From Leptospira bouyouniensis (GTDB taxonomy: Bacteria; Spirochaetota; Leptospiria; Leptospirales; Leptospiraceae), in the NCBI RefSeq assembly GCF_004769525.1, contig NZ_RQFT01000012.1, forward strand, positions 442,001 to 506,000: a stretch of DNA of 64,000 bases, given 5' to 3'. Of this stretch, positions 10,224 to 20,458 are shown piece after piece; position 1 is the first letter of the stretch; the number at the start of each line of letters is the position of its first letter. The position numbers and the translations under genes are program-made. The notes beneath the pieces are model-generated. The model had not been told where the DNA came from and did no database searches. It saw only the letters and a program-made list of their open reading frames with translations.

Positions 10224-11908
10224 GTGGTTTCCTTTTTAATTCGATTGTAGAATGTTCCTGTGACAATGAGTGTGATTCCTAAAAATAATCCTGCCAGGAT
10301 ACGATATCCAAGTGATAAATTCCAAAAGTCATATAAATAGAATTTTGCAACGACTAGTGCAAGAGACACAAAACCAGCTACTTTTAATGATTGTATGTGT
10401 TTCTGGAATCCTATGACGAGAGTGATCAGTCCGTAAAAAATCAAATTGATGGAGTATAAAAATAGTCTTTTTTCAGGTGCAAATCCCAAATAAATTTCTA
10501 CGAAGTTTCCCAATAGAAAGTAAGGATAAGCAGCGTATAAAAATAATTTGGAAAATGGAGAGAAATTCTTACTATAAAAGTAAGAAAATACTAAATACAA
10601 ACTTCCTGTAAAAAATATAAAAAACCTTCCGTTAAGAAATGGGATTTCATTAAACGAACGGTAAGTGAAGGAAAATATGAAGACCAAAGCAAAAAACCAA
10701 ACAGGGAAGGTTGCCAAATACATGTACATCTGTTTGGAATAAGTCGCAGCAATAGTTACTATAAATGCAAAGCTAATCAAGCTAAATGCTAATGCTTTTC
10801 CTGTCATACCCATCACAATCACACTGATGATGAGTGGTAACCCAAATAACCCGATTATATCGTAGAGTTTTTTTGATTCCACTGTGAGAGTGGTTTCTTT
10901 TAAGGATCTTTGGTATATTCCATAGAAAACAATGAGAACCAATGTGAGTAAAAATGGTTTGAGAGTTGGGTAGAAGATTCCAAAGATCCAAAACGATTGT
11001 AGAAAACCAAGTCCTAACGTAAAACCAATGCTCACTAATGTGAGAATCGGATTTGATTCTTTTGTATCCTTTAGGATTTGAAATTCTCTAAATAAAAATA
11101 GGAGATACACACCTAACTGAAATACCAAAGGGAAAAATATTTTTGCTTCTGAAAGTTTACTTTCTGCCCATGTTACAAAAATTAGGTGGTTGGCAAATAA
11201 GATCAAAAGTGGGACAACTTTCCACGGCATTTCTTTTCGGATCCAAAAGAAAAGCAAATTCCAAATTAGCAGGTAGGTGAATAAAAATGGATACGAGTTT
11301 TGGCCAGTGGATACCAAAATCGGAGACAAAAATACTCCAAGACTTGCGAATCCAAACAAAACTTCGCTTTTTTCAGAATACGAAACACCGACCGCCGTTA
11401 GACTTAAAAGTATTAATCCAACAAAACATGTTTCTGTTCCATACAAATCATACCAAACATACCCTGAATAATATGCAGAGAAGAGAACGGCAACACCGAG
11501 TCCGAGTAAACTCGGCGAAAGATAAGGTCGAGTTTCTCGAGTTTTGTAACCATACCATAAGATTGGTAGTGAGGAAAGAATCCCAATCCAAATGCGAACC
11601 GATTCATTGATCCAATATTCTTCGATGGCCAAATAAAAAAACCATATGGAAGCAAGGACCAGTGAAAATACACCAAGTTTAACAAAAAGGTTTTGGCCAA
11701 TCCATTGGATAAACCAATTTGGTCCCTCTTCTAAAGATACATATTCCTTTTCTTCTTTAACAGATGTTTGTTTTGGTAAATCTATGGACTGAGTTTTGGA
11801 GGAAACTTCTGTTTCTCCCAGAGAGAGGACTTTTTCTTTTAAGAAAAAAAGTTCTTTCTCCATTGATTGGATTTTGGATAAAATTTCTCTTTTTTCTTTT
11901 TCTTCCAC
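10220..11908 (-). CDS. DUF2339 polytopic membrane protein
   Basis: This 562-residue protein starts with a charged coiled-coil-like stretch (residues 1-50), then roughly 14 or more hydrophobic segments filling the rest, as in DUF2339 proteins. It is shorter than many family members (700-900). The predicted start is GTG at 11908, without a clear ribosome site, so the exact start is uncertain. It overlaps the DUF3999 gene by four bases and lies 43 bases after ispG on the same strand. Function is unknown; location is the inner membrane. Confidence 0.8.
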   Translation of the reverse strand: MEEKEKREILSKIQSMEKELFFLKEKVLSLGETEVSSKTQSIDLPKQTSVKEEKEYVSLEEGPNWFIQWIGQNLFVKLGVFSLVLASIWFFYLAIEEYWINESVRIWIGILSSLPILWYGYKTRETRPYLSPSLLGLGVAVLFSAYYSGYVWYDLYGTETCFVGLILLSLTAVGVSYSEKSEVLFGFASLGVFLSPILVSTGQNSYPFLFTYLLIWNLLFFWIRKEMPWKVVPLLILFANHLIFVTWAESKLSEAKIFFPLVFQLGVYLLFLFREFQILKDTKESNPILTLVSIGFTLGLGFLQSFWIFGIFYPTLKPFLLTLVLIVFYGIYQRSLKETTLTVESKKLYDIIGLFGLPLIISVIVMGMTGKALAFSLISFAFIVTIAATYSKQMYMYLATFPVWFFALVFIFSFTYRSFNEIPFLNGRFFIFFTGSLYLVFSYFYSKNFSPFSKLFLYAAYPYFLLGNFVEIYLGFAPEKRLFLYSINLIFYGLITLVIGFQKHIQSLKVAGFVSLALVVAKFYLYDFWNLSLGYRILAGLFLGITLIVTGTFYNRIKKETT

Positions 11909-11951
11909 CTGGATGAGATTACAGATGGAAGAAACGAATGGAAACTATTTT

Positions 11952-13979
11952 TTATTCTGGATCGTTCCACATTCCATTTTCACGAATGAGATCAATGAGT
12001 TGGTCTGGTGCTTCCGCTTCCGAAACCCCTTTTTTGACAATTTCCTTTCCTTTGTAGAGATGAACCTTACCTACACCTGCACCTACATAACCAAAATCAG
12101 CATCTGCCATCTCACCTGGTCCATTGACAATACAACCCATCACGGCAATTTTTACTCCTTTTAAGTGCCCAGTTTTTTCTTTGATTTTTGCTGTAGTGGA
12201 TTGTAAATCAAACATCGTCCGCCCACAGGAAGGACAAGAGATGTATTCAGTTTTTGTCAGACGAAGTCGAGTTGCTTGTAAAATATCAAAACTCAAATGC
12301 AAACATTCATCGGCTTCTCCATCTCCATAAGAAAGTCGAATCACATCACCAATTCCATCCAATAAACTCCCTCCAGCTTGGATAGAAGCGTCATACATCA
12401 ATTGGTCTTTGTTTTTGCCGGAGACTTGTAAAACAATAGGGTAATCCGATTCCTTTAATAAAAATGCAAGTTTTCGGACTGTGAGAAGGTTTCCATCACT
12501 GAGAGAAAATAAGATGTTTTCTATTCTTCTTTTTTTACATTCCTTTAATACAACTGCCACCTGTTCAATGTTTGAAGATGAAAACGTCCATTCAACCGAT
12601 CGTTTGTCTTTTGCAAACCTTGTGACAAACTGTAAAAGATCATCCCATGATTCTTCTGATTCTTTTAAGAAAAGTGTAGGAGAGATTACCCATTTTTGAA
12701 ATTTATAAAGTTCTTCAGCAAGTGTGTCATAATCATATAATAGTTCTTCTGAGAGTGAGACCGATACGGGTAATGGAAAAGATCCTCGTCTGACCATGGT
12801 CCCTAACGATAACAAATCCAATTCAGAATTAATTTCAAAATGCAAAAGTTCTGGAACTCGACCTGATTTGGATCCTCTTTGGAGGAGGTGGAGAACTTCT
12901 TCCGCAGTTCCTTCGCCAAAAAAAGGAAAACATGATTCGATACGGACAGGATTTGTATCGCCAATCGAAACTCCTCCAATGTTGATTTCTTTGGAATAGA
13001 ACTTAGCATATTGGTATGGGTCCCTAAATTCTGAATAAATCGTTTCTTTTTCTTTTTTATCAGGAAGGTCTTGTCTCGTGAGTGATGCTAAAAATAACTC
13101 ATTATATTTGCGAACCAGTTCTTTTGCGACAGGGATCTCATGGATAGCATCTTCGGTGAGGGAGACTCGTATTGTATCTCCGAGACCATCTTCCAGTAAA
13201 CTACCAATTCCAATCGCAGATTTGATCCTACCATCTTTGCCATCACCTGCTTCTGTCACACCTAAATGTAATGGGTAATCCATTCCTAAATCGTAAAATC
13301 TAGCAACTAACATGCGATAGGCCTGAATCATTACTTGTGGGTTGGATGCTTTCATAGAAACGACGATATCACGGTAAGAATTTTTTTCTGCGATCCGAAT
13401 GAATTCTAATGCAGACTCAACCATCCCAAGTGGTGTGTCCCCAAATCGGTTCATGATCCGATCGGATAAACTTCCATGATTGGTTCCAATTCGCATGGCT
13501 ACACCAAGTTCTTTTGCCCGAAGCACTAGAGGAGTAAATACTTCTTCGATTCTTTCGAGTTCTTCGTTATAGTCTTTGTCTGTATATTCGATGATTTCAA
13601 ATTTTTTTTTGTCGGCAAAGTTACCTGGGTTGATTCGCACCTTTTCTACCCATTCCACACATTTTAAAGCAACTTGAGGAGTGAAGTGAATGTCAGCAAC
13701 TAGAGGAACTTTGAGGCCAAGTTCCTTCATTCGTTTTCGGATATTTGGTAAATTATCTGCATCTGCCTGACTTGGTACTGTTAGGCGAACAATTTCGGAT
13801 CCAACTTTTTCTAACTCTAGAATTTGTTGGATACTCGCTTCCGTATCTCTTGTGTTAGATGTAATCATGGATTGCACGCGGATTGGATTTTTTCCTCCAA
13901 TTCCGACATCTCCCACCTTCACTTCCCGAGTAAGTCGTCTTTTGTAGAAAAATGGTGATTCGTTATATTTGGTGCTCAT
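11952..13979 (-). CDS. ispG: 4-hydroxy-3-methylbut-2-enyl diphosphate synthase, long form
   Basis: IspG (GcpE) is an iron-sulfur enzyme converting MEcPP to HMBPP in the MEP isoprenoid pathway. The N-terminal TIM-barrel half is clear ([24 protein letters not shown] start, LHLGVTEAG near residue 238). The [4Fe-4S] ligands are in CPSC near residue 581 and [10 protein letters not shown] near 613. At 675 residues it is the three-domain form with a central insertion (about residues 300-560), as in plants, Chlamydia and Leptospira, versus ~370 residues in E. coli. It is divergently transcribed from the 94-residue gene at 14120. Confidence 0.97.
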   Translation of the reverse strand: MSTKYNESPFFYKRRLTREVKVGDVGIGGKNPIRVQSMITSNTRDTEASIQQILELEKVGSEIVRLTVPSQADADNLPNIRKRMKELGLKVPLVADIHFTPQVALKCVEWVEKVRINPGNFADKKKFEIIEYTDKDYNEELERIEEVFTPLVLRAKELGVAMRIGTNHGSLSDRIMNRFGDTPLGMVESALEFIRIAEKNSYRDIVVSMKASNPQVMIQAYRMLVARFYDLGMDYPLHLGVTEAGDGKDGRIKSAIGIGSLLEDGLGDTIRVSLTEDAIHEIPVAKELVRKYNELFLASLTRQDLPDKKEKETIYSEFRDPYQYAKFYSKEINIGGVSIGDTNPVRIESCFPFFGEGTAEEVLHLLQRGSKSGRVPELLHFEINSELDLLSLGTMVRRGSFPLPVSVSLSEELLYDYDTLAEELYKFQKWVISPTLFLKESEESWDDLLQFVTRFAKDKRSVEWTFSSSNIEQVAVVLKECKKRRIENILFSLSDGNLLTVRKLAFLLKESDYPIVLQVSGKNKDQLMYDASIQAGGSLLDGIGDVIRLSYGDGEADECLHLSFDILQATRLRLTKTEYISCPSCGRTMFDLQSTTAKIKEKTGHLKGVKIAVMGCIVNGPGEMADADFGYVGAGVGKVHLYKGKEIVKKGVSEAEAPDQLIDLIRENGMWNDPE

Positions 13980-14119
13980 TTGAATCTTATGTTCTCATTA
14001 TCTAGGAAATTAAATTCGAAATTTTGGGCAAGCAGTATGAAAAAAATCTGTAACTTTCAATTTCACTCTTTCTAAAACCGAAAATCTATTTAGGAAGAAA
14101 ACCTGGACTTTTTTAACCA

Positions 14120-14404
14120 ATGAATACGGAAGTAAAACAAGGATTACAACGCAAATACCGAGTACAGGTGACTGTGGCAATATACCGCGAAGGAAATTTG
14201 TCCTATAAAAGTGAAATTTTATCCCCTGCGTATTATGATAAAAGGCAAGAAGCGCGTGACCATATCCGCCAAGAAATTCGCGAACGTTTGGCTCATTCCA
14301 AATTCTTCCGATCCACTCGTTTGGACTACGATTTGGTCAGGTATACGGAAGAGGGAAGTTGTAATACTTATCTCCGATATAGCATCCAAGATTCGGACAT
14401 TTGA
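14120..14404 (+). CDS. Small conserved hypothetical protein upstream of mutY
   Basis: This is a 94-residue, charged, soluble protein without signal peptide or recognisable motif; it is rich in Arg/Lys and Tyr with a predicted helical centre (RQEARDHIRQEIRERL). I do not recognise the family. It is favoured as real because it fills the gap before mutY and its stop overlaps the mutY TTG start (TTGA), implying translational coupling. The ribosome site is weak; the nearest AGGAAG is about 20 bases before the ATG. Confidence 0.7.
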   Translation: MNTEVKQGLQRKYRVQVTVAIYREGNLSYKSEILSPAYYDKRQEARDHIRQEIRERLAHSKFFRSTRLDYDLVRYTEEGSCNTYLRYSIQDSDI

Positions 14405-15462
14405 ACCCACAAAAAAAACTTCACGATTGGTATCTTTTACACAAACGGGACCTACCATTTCGTAAAAAAAAACAAGCCTATCCCATTTGGATATCAGAGG
14501 TGATGTTACAACAAACTAGGGTTACTGCCATGTTACCTTTGTTTGAAGTTTTTTTGGAAAGATTTCCAAATCCAGAATCGCTTGCGAAAGCATCTGAAGA
14601 AGAAGTACTTTCGTATTGGAAGGGACTTGGGTATTATAGTCGAGCACGTAATATCCGAAAAGCGGCCATCCAACTTGTAAACCAATACAATGGAGCATTC
14701 CCTAAAGATCTGGAAATGGTATTAAAACTTCCAGGGATTGGAAACTACACAGCACGTGCCATCTTATCTATAGCGTATGATTTACCGTTTGCCGTTTTAG
14801 ATGGAAATGTAAAACGAGTTCTCTCACGTTATTTCGGTTATACGAAGAATATTCTAGGTCCACAAGCAGATAAAGAATTACAAAACAAAGCAGATGAGTT
14901 TTTAAATATAGAATTTCCTGGTGACCACAACCAAGCCGTGATGGAACTTGGAGCAATCATTTGTTTACCGGAAACACCAAAATGTTTGGTATGTCCATTG
15001 ATGGAAGGGTGTTTTGCAAGGATCCATAGCAAAACAAAAGAAATTCCGATCCGTGAGAAAAATCAAAAACAAGTCGATTTAATCGGTGAGATATGGGTGA
15101 TTGAAAAGGACCAAAACTATCTTCTCATCAAAGAAACCAAAAATAGATTTTTAAAAGGAATGTTTCATTTGCCATATGGTTTTATCGGTGAACTTCCGAA
15201 CGAAGAATACAAACCATCCGAATTCCAAACATTCATTCGTTCCGAATGGAAGGAAAATCAATCCATCGGTAAATTCAAACATACCATCACCCACCATAGA
15301 TTAGAATATTATGTACATCACGTAATTCTAAAGGACACAAAAAAAATCGAATCCGTTTTGGAATCTTTTCAAATGGATTCTAAATGGGTGAAACGAGCAG
15401 AATTAGAATCAGAGTTCCCTTCCTCACTTGCAAAGAAAGTAAAAAAGTTTTTGCTTTACTAA
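14401..15462 (+). CDS. mutY: A/G-specific adenine DNA glycosylase
   Basis: MutY removes adenine mispaired with 8-oxoguanine. The 353 residues show the helix-hairpin-helix region (LPGIGNYTARAIL), catalytic Glu in ISEVMLQQTRV, catalytic Asp134 in LDGNVKRVLS, and a [4Fe-4S] loop of C188-x6-C195-x2-C198-x5-C204. A C-terminal NUDIX-like domain (about residues 225-353) recognises 8-oxoG. It starts with TTG overlapping the preceding stop by four bases; no upstream ATG is available in frame before that stop. Confidence 0.96.
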   Translation: MNPQKKLHDWYLLHKRDLPFRKKKQAYPIWISEVMLQQTRVTAMLPLFEVFLERFPNPESLAKASEEEVLSYWKGLGYYSRARNIRKAAIQLVNQYNGAFPKDLEMVLKLPGIGNYTARAILSIAYDLPFAVLDGNVKRVLSRYFGYTKNILGPQADKELQNKADEFLNIEFPGDHNQAVMELGAIICLPETPKCLVCPLMEGCFARIHSKTKEIPIREKNQKQVDLIGEIWVIEKDQNYLLIKETKNRFLKGMFHLPYGFIGELPNEEYKPSEFQTFIRSEWKENQSIGKFKHTITHHRLEYYVHHVILKDTKKIESVLESFQMDSKWVKRAELESEFPSSLAKKVKKFLLY

Positions 15463-15491
15463 TTTAAAATTTCACCTACGATTTTTGGGCT

Positions 15492-18197
15492 ATGGCAGAA
15501 ATCATCATATGGTTAGAATTAGTCATTTCTAAAATCCCACTGCCAATTTTAGAAGTTTGGGGAAGGTTTGCATTTTTACTTGGTTCAATGGTTGCAATCT
15601 TTGCCTTTACAGGTTTTACGTTTCGGAACGGGAAACAATTTCGGATTTCGAGAGAAGTTTGGACTTGGAATCTGAAAAGTTTCTATTTTTTTCTCATCAC
15701 ATTTGTTTCAATTTTCATCAGTGGGTATTTGGGGAGTTCGATCGTCCTTATCCCTGGCGCTCAAACTTTAGAAAGCCTTAAAGATTTATCTGTATTTCTC
15801 TGTCTCAATTTTTTTGGATACCCTGCATTACTTGCAGTACCGTTTGCTTACGGTCTTAGTGATTTGATTGAAGGAGTGCCACCCGATTTTTTATGGGACT
15901 GGTTGCCAGGTTATTTTATCAACCCATCTCTATTTTGGATATCTTATCAAATGATAGGGAAGTCACCAAACTTTAGTAAGCCGAGAGTATGGGTATATTA
16001 TCTGATTTTTGTGTTTCTGTTTTTAATTTTAGAACCCTTTTTATGGGGATTTTTATGTTCCAAACAATTTGGTCCTGAGATTTCTTATCATACAATTAGT
16101 TCTGCGTTGATATTTACAACGGGTATCACTTGGATCCTTGCGCCACTTGTTACATTTTTATTATTCCCTTTTGCAAAACGAATCGGATATTTCTGGGCAG
16201 ATATTCCTTTTCAAGTTAAAGAAGTTAGTATAACAGAACCTAGGTTGGTTTGGAATTCTGCATTCAAAAACATTGACCCAAAAGACCCCATGTCGGAAGA
16301 CCGAACAGGAATTTCTCTACAACTTTTCATTGTAGCACCGTTTGTATGTTTGGTACTTATATTAGTAGGGATCACTTCCTATGTTACCTTAAAAAATGCA
16401 GAACAGTCTGCCTACCAAATGGTAGAAATCTTACACAAACAATGGTCAAAGAACATTCGTTTGCAATTATTTGACTTAGAAACAAATGTTGAAAATATCA
16501 ATTCAGATCCATCAATACTAGGCCAAGTTTTAGATGCATCGATTGTTAACACACAAGGCCGTGTATTTTTATTCGATCACAACCTGTCTCTTATATCTAG
16601 TTTATCGAACGAACCCAAATCATCGAGATTACTGGAAACACTACGTGTAGAATTAAGAAAACAATCGAGTGATATGCAGTTTCTCGAAACTCGATTGAGT
16701 TTTTCTGTAGTAACTAAAAAACCACTCTCTAGAGAAAATTGGAATGCTTATGTATCGAGATATGATGTTTCCAAAACCAAGGAAACCATTTACCTAGTGA
16801 CTCTTTTCCCTTATTCCTTTTATTTGAATGGTGTATATACGGGAAATAGTGAGTCGGCGATGGTATTTGCTTGGGCGATTTTACTCAGTTTGGTCTTAGC
16901 TGTGTTACTGGCAGAACTTGTCACGAGGCCGATACTACGATTTTCAAGCGCATCGAAATCACTGGCAAAGGGTGATTGGGATTTTCCCGTTGGTGAAAGT
17001 ATGATTGCGGAACTCCGAGGGCTTTCAGATGCGTTTCGTTTTATGTCGCAAGAACTTAAGTCTAGTTTTGAAAGAGTGAGTGAAAGCCAAAGAATGGTGA
17101 TGGAAACAAACACCAATTTGGAAAAAATAGTCAACGATAGAACTGTTGCTTTGATGGAGAGTAATCGGAATCTGCTTGATACCATTGAAACCAAAGAACG
17201 GATTTTACTCGATCTCCATAATACTCAAAACCAATTATTACTCAGCGAAAAATTAGCTGCCCTTGGCCAATTTGCTGCGGGGATTACACATGAATTGAAT
17301 ACACCACTTGGTGCCATTGCTTCTAGTGTTCGCGCCATGTCTGAGATTTTAAAAAAAGATATAGCTAATTTACCTAATTTTTTAGTCACATTAAACAAAG
17401 ACCAGTTAGATGATTTCCAAGCGTTATTGATGTTAAGTCTTAGTTTTGGAGATCGAAGTTCAGGACTTATGAGTCGGGCTGAAAAAAAGGAAAGATTGGC
17501 TATGCTTCGGGATAAAAATGTTGAATACCCGGATGAGGTACTAGACCATCTGACGTCGATTGGAGTCACTCATTTGGATTCGAAAATCTTTGGCATCCTT
17601 CAGAAACCAGGTGTACACCTCATCCTTCAGAATGTTGTCACATTAGGAAGTTTATACCGACTGGTGTATGTCGTCCAATCTGCTACGGAAAAAGCCTCAC
17701 ATGTCGTGAATGCACTCAAACATTATTTGTATACTGACCAATCTGTTTCTGATTCTAACTCCCAAAAAGTGAATATTCCAACAGAACTTGATTCTATTTT
17801 AACACTATACCAAGCTAAAATTAAAAAAGACGTCGAAATCATTAAGAATTATTTTACATCTGATTCTTGTTTGGCGGATAGAGACAAACTCAATCAAGTT
17901 TGGATTAATTTAATCAATAATGCTTTACAAGCAATGGACTATAAAGGTAAGATTAAGATCTCCGTCACGACAGAATCAGAGTTTATTCTAACATCAATTA
18001 AGGATAGTGGAAAAGGAATTGATCCAGAAATCCAAGATAAGGTATTTTTGCCTTTCTTTACCACAAAAAAACATGGAGAAGGGATTGGGCTTGGACTTGA
18101 CATTTGTAAACAAATCGTGGAAAAAATGAATGGAAAAATTGATTTTATATCCGGTCCTTCTGGAACGGAATTTCGTGTGTACATACCAAAAGTCTAA
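15492..18197 (+). CDS. Membrane sensor histidine kinase with expanded DHp domain
   Basis: The 901 residues comprise an N-terminal polytopic membrane module (about seven segments, residues 1-250), another segment near 280-300, an extracytoplasmic sensor region to ~450, and a membrane segment. A HAMP domain (~475-530), a coiled coil and the kinase core follow. The phospho-acceptor is His600 in AGITHELNTPLGA. N-box (INLINNALQAM, ~806), G1 (DSGKGID, ~838) and G2 (GEGIGLGLDIC, ~862) are intact. The second dimerisation helix (EKASHVVNALKHYL) only begins near residue 732, so roughly 100 extra residues sit between the two DHp helices. The response regulator at 18213 follows after 15 bases and is its likely partner. 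The signal is unknown. Confidence 0.93.
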   Translation: MAEIIIWLELVISKIPLPILEVWGRFAFLLGSMVAIFAFTGFTFRNGKQFRISREVWTWNLKSFYFFLITFVSIFISGYLGSSIVLIPGAQTLESLKDLSVFLCLNFFGYPALLAVPFAYGLSDLIEGVPPDFLWDWLPGYFINPSLFWISYQMIGKSPNFSKPRVWVYYLIFVFLFLILEPFLWGFLCSKQFGPEISYHTISSALIFTTGITWILAPLVTFLLFPFAKRIGYFWADIPFQVKEVSITEPRLVWNSAFKNIDPKDPMSEDRTGISLQLFIVAPFVCLVLILVGITSYVTLKNAEQSAYQMVEILHKQWSKNIRLQLFDLETNVENINSDPSILGQVLDASIVNTQGRVFLFDHNLSLISSLSNEPKSSRLLETLRVELRKQSSDMQFLETRLSFSVVTKKPLSRENWNAYVSRYDVSKTKETIYLVTLFPYSFYLNGVYTGNSESAMVFAWAILLSLVLAVLLAELVTRPILRFSSASKSLAKGDWDFPVGESMIAELRGLSDAFRFMSQELKSSFERVSESQRMVMETNTNLEKIVNDRTVALMESNRNLLDTIETKERILLDLHNTQNQLLLSEKLAALGQFAAGITHELNTPLGAIASSVRAMSEILKKDIANLPNFLVTLNKDQLDDFQALLMLSLSFGDRSSGLMSRAEKKERLAMLRDKNVEYPDEVLDHLTSIGVTHLDSKIFGILQKPGVHLILQNVVTLGSLYRLVYVVQSATEKASHVVNALKHYLYTDQSVSDSNSQKVNIPTELDSILTLYQAKIKKDVEIIKNYFTSDSCLADRDKLNQVWINLINNALQAMDYKGKIKISVTTESEFILTSIKDSGKGIDPEIQDKVFLPFFTTKKHGEGIGLGLDICKQIVEKMNGKIDFISGPSGTEFRVYIPKV

Positions 18198-18212
18198 AGT
18201 AGAGGAAAAAGT

Positions 18213-18629
18213 TTGAATTCATCACAAATCAAAACTGAGAAAAATGCGATTTTATGTGTTGATGACGAACCCATACTTCTTCTTTCTCTCGTGCAAGAAC
18301 TAAAACGAGAAATTGGAGGTGGTTATACTTATGAAACTGCCCAAAATCCAGAGGAAGCGATGGAAGTGATCGATGACCTTTGCCAATCAGGTGTAGAAGT
18401 CATTCTCATTCTTTCCGATTGGCTGATGCCAGGAATGCGTGGCGACGAATTTCTCATCAAAGTCCACCAAAAATACCCTCATATCAAATCGATTCTCATT
18501 TCTGGTCATGCCGACAGGGATGCGATCAACCGTGTCAAAGAAGAAGCCAAAACCTACGCAATTTTTTCCAAACCTTGGAACACCAAGGAACTTTTGGATG
18601 CAGTTCGTTTCTGTTGCAATTTGACCTAA
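18213..18629 (+). CDS. Single-domain response regulator
   Basis: A 138-residue receiver domain with acidic pocket D17/D18, phospho-acceptor Asp69 ([10 protein letters not shown]), conserved Ser97 (ISGHAD) and Lys120 (FSKPW). There is no output domain, so it probably acts by protein contact or as a phosphorelay intermediate. The start is TTG with AGAGGAAAAAG just upstream. It sits 15 bases after the histidine kinase, consistent with a cognate pair. Its stop codon is the first base of the hairpin at 18627-18648. Confidence 0.94.
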   Translation: MNSSQIKTEKNAILCVDDEPILLLSLVQELKREIGGGYTYETAQNPEEAMEVIDDLCQSGVEVILILSDWLMPGMRGDEFLIKVHQKYPHIKSILISGHADRDAINRVKEEAKTYAIFSKPWNTKELLDAVRFCCNLT

Positions 18630-18648
18630 GTCCATTTTTTTGGACTTA
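18627..18648 (+). promoter_or_regulatory. Hairpin with T6 loop at the response regulator/smr junction
   Basis: TAAGTCCA (18627-18634) and TGGACTTA (18641-18648) form a perfect 8-bp stem with an all-T loop. It starts in the upstream stop codon and ends two bases before the GTG start of the Smr gene. It could tune translation of smr or partly attenuate transcription; the T-run is in the loop rather than after the stem, so it is not a standard terminator. Confidence 0.45.
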
Positions 18649-18650
18649 AG

Positions 18651-18926
18651 GTGCGTACCATCTACATCCGCAAACTCAGGTTCGAGGAAGCTCGGACCAA
18701 ACTTGAGAGGGAAATCCATGATGCCTTTATGGATGGGGAAACCTATGTGGAAATCCTACACGGGATCGGAGAAGGGATCCTCCGCCAGATGGCGATTGAC
18801 TACGTGGCTACTTGTGGATTTTTGAAATTAGTGGAATCAGATCCTATGTTTCGCAAAAATCCTGGTGCTACCCTTGTCGAAATCCTCGCTCCTTCCAAAG
18901 AATACATCAATCGATTGAAAGCATGA
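18651..18926 (+). CDS. Smr domain protein
   Basis: This is a 91-residue stand-alone Smr (small MutS-related) domain with the hallmark LHGIGEGILR at residues 36-45, where the HGxGxG loop forms the putative nuclease site. The family comprises structure-specific or RNA-cleaving nucleases; the target here is unknown. The start is GTG immediately after a hairpin. Its stop overlaps the cimA ATG (ATGA), so the two are translationally coupled although their functions look unrelated. Confidence 0.85.
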   Translation: MRTIYIRKLRFEEARTKLEREIHDAFMDGETYVEILHGIGEGILRQMAIDYVATCGFLKLVESDPMFRKNPGATLVEILAPSKEYINRLKA

Positions 18927-20458
18927 CAGAACCAAATACCAAAATAGAAATTTTAGACGTAACCTTACGTGACGGTGAACAAACGAATGGTGTTTCCTTT
19001 TCTTGGCAGCAAAAATTAAATATCACCAAACATTTATTAAAAGATCTTAAGGCGGACAGAGTCGAAATCGCAAGTGCTCGTGTATCCCCTGGTGAATTTG
19101 AAGCTGTCCAAAAAATCATCGAATGGGCAAAAGGGGAAGGCCTTCAAGACCGAATTGAAATTTTAGGTTTTGTTGATTTTGATAAAACCGTTGAGTGGAT
19201 GAAAGGGACAGGTGTTAAAGTTTTAAACCTTTTAACTAAAGGGTCCCTAAACCACCTAACAAACCAATTGCGAAAAACTCCTGAAGAACATTTTTCTGAT
19301 ATCAAACAGACTGTAGATTTTGCGACGGAAGCAGGGATCACAGTGAATGTCTATTTAGAAGACTGGTCTAATGGATACTTACATTCTAGAGATTATGTTC
19401 TCCAGTATTTACAAACAATATCAAAGTATCCAATCAAACGTTTTTATTTAGCTGATACACTTGGCGTCATGTCTCCTGAAGAAGTAAAAACAGCAGTCAC
19501 TGATTTGGTATCATTATTTCCAAACCTTTGGTTTGAGTTTCATGGACACAATGATTATGACCTAGCAGTTGCTAATTGTTTGGAAGCGGTGAAAGCAGGA
19601 GCACGTGGGCTTCACGTTGCTGTCAATGGACTCGGTGAACGAGCTGGCAATTCGCCACTTGAAGCCGTGGTCACATCCCTTCATGACAAAACCAAATTTA
19701 GAACCTCCATCGTAGAAAAAGAAATCACGAATGCCTCAAGGCTTGTGGAAGTTTTTTCTGGCAAACGTATCTCGGATAACAGACCTATTGTGGGAGAAGA
19801 TGTGTTTACCCAAACAGCCGGAGTTCATGCAGATGGAGACAAAAAAGGAAATTTATATGCCAATCCTATCCTTCCCGAACGGTTTGGGCGAAGTCGAGTC
19901 TACGCATTAGGCAAGTTAGCTGGCAAAGCAAGCATCACTGAAAATTTAAAACAACTTGGAATGGTTTTATCGCCTGAAATTGAAAAAAAAGTTCTCGCTC
20001 GAGTGATTGAACTCGGAGACCAAAACAAAACTGTTACCAAAGAAGATTTGCCATACATCATATCTGATATCTCAGGTGAAAATTTAGAATCAAGTTTCCA
20101 CATTGAGTTTTGCACTGTGACAAGTGGAATCGGTGTGAAACCAAAAGCAGAAGTAAAGGTCAAATTCCAAGGGTATCTTTATGAAGCAACTGGAGAAGGG
20201 GATGGTGGATACGATGCATTTATGAATGCTCTTGGGAAAATCTTAGAAACTCTCAACATCCAAATTCCTAAACTTTATGATTACGAAGTCAGAATTCCTC
20301 CTGGTGGAAATACCAATGCACTTGTGGAGACGGTCATCACTTGGAAAAAAGAGGGAGATATTCATCCTATACGTTCCATTGGGATCGACTCTGACCAACA
20401 AGTAGCTGCAGTAAAGGCAACCGAACGTATGTTACATATTGTGCTTGGGAAATTATGA
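18923..20458 (+). CDS. cimA: (R)-citramalate synthase
   Basis: This 511-residue enzyme condenses pyruvate and acetyl-CoA to citramalate, the first step of the threonine-independent isoleucine pathway characterised in Leptospira. The HMGL-like TIM barrel opens with LDVTLRDGEQTNG; metal ligands are in FHGHNDYDLAVAN; the catalytic/linker region is VFSGKRISDNRPIVGED; and a C-terminal LeuA-type allosteric domain (feedback by isoleucine in the family) ends the protein. I chose the ATG at 18923 because it overlaps the smr stop as ATGA and precedes the conserved N-terminus; the frame extends upstream only as overlap with smr. 2-isopropylmalate synthase is the alternative, but the sequence resembles leptospiral CimA more. 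Confidence 0.92.
   Translation: MTEPNTKIEILDVTLRDGEQTNGVSFSWQQKLNITKHLLKDLKADRVEIASARVSPGEFEAVQKIIEWAKGEGLQDRIEILGFVDFDKTVEWMKGTGVKVLNLLTKGSLNHLTNQLRKTPEEHFSDIKQTVDFATEAGITVNVYLEDWSNGYLHSRDYVLQYLQTISKYPIKRFYLADTLGVMSPEEVKTAVTDLVSLFPNLWFEFHGHNDYDLAVANCLEAVKAGARGLHVAVNGLGERAGNSPLEAVVTSLHDKTKFRTSIVEKEITNASRLVEVFSGKRISDNRPIVGEDVFTQTAGVHADGDKKGNLYANPILPERFGRSRVYALGKLAGKASITENLKQLGMVLSPEIEKKVLARVIELGDQNKTVTKEDLPYIISDISGENLESSFHIEFCTVTSGIGVKPKAEVKVKFQGYLYEATGEGDGGYDAFMNALGKILETLNIQIPKLYDYEVRIPPGGNTNALVETVITWKKEGDIHPIRSIGIDSDQQVAAVKATERMLHIVLGKL

Noticed and set aside
8988..11908. DUF2339/DUF3999 pair as a defence system
   Set aside because: No nuclease, ATPase or effector domain is visible and the neighbours are housekeeping genes.
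14211..14465. Alternative frames on both strands over the 94-residue gene
   Set aside because: They run into the mutY N-terminus or lack a start site; the 94-residue frame couples cleanly to mutY.
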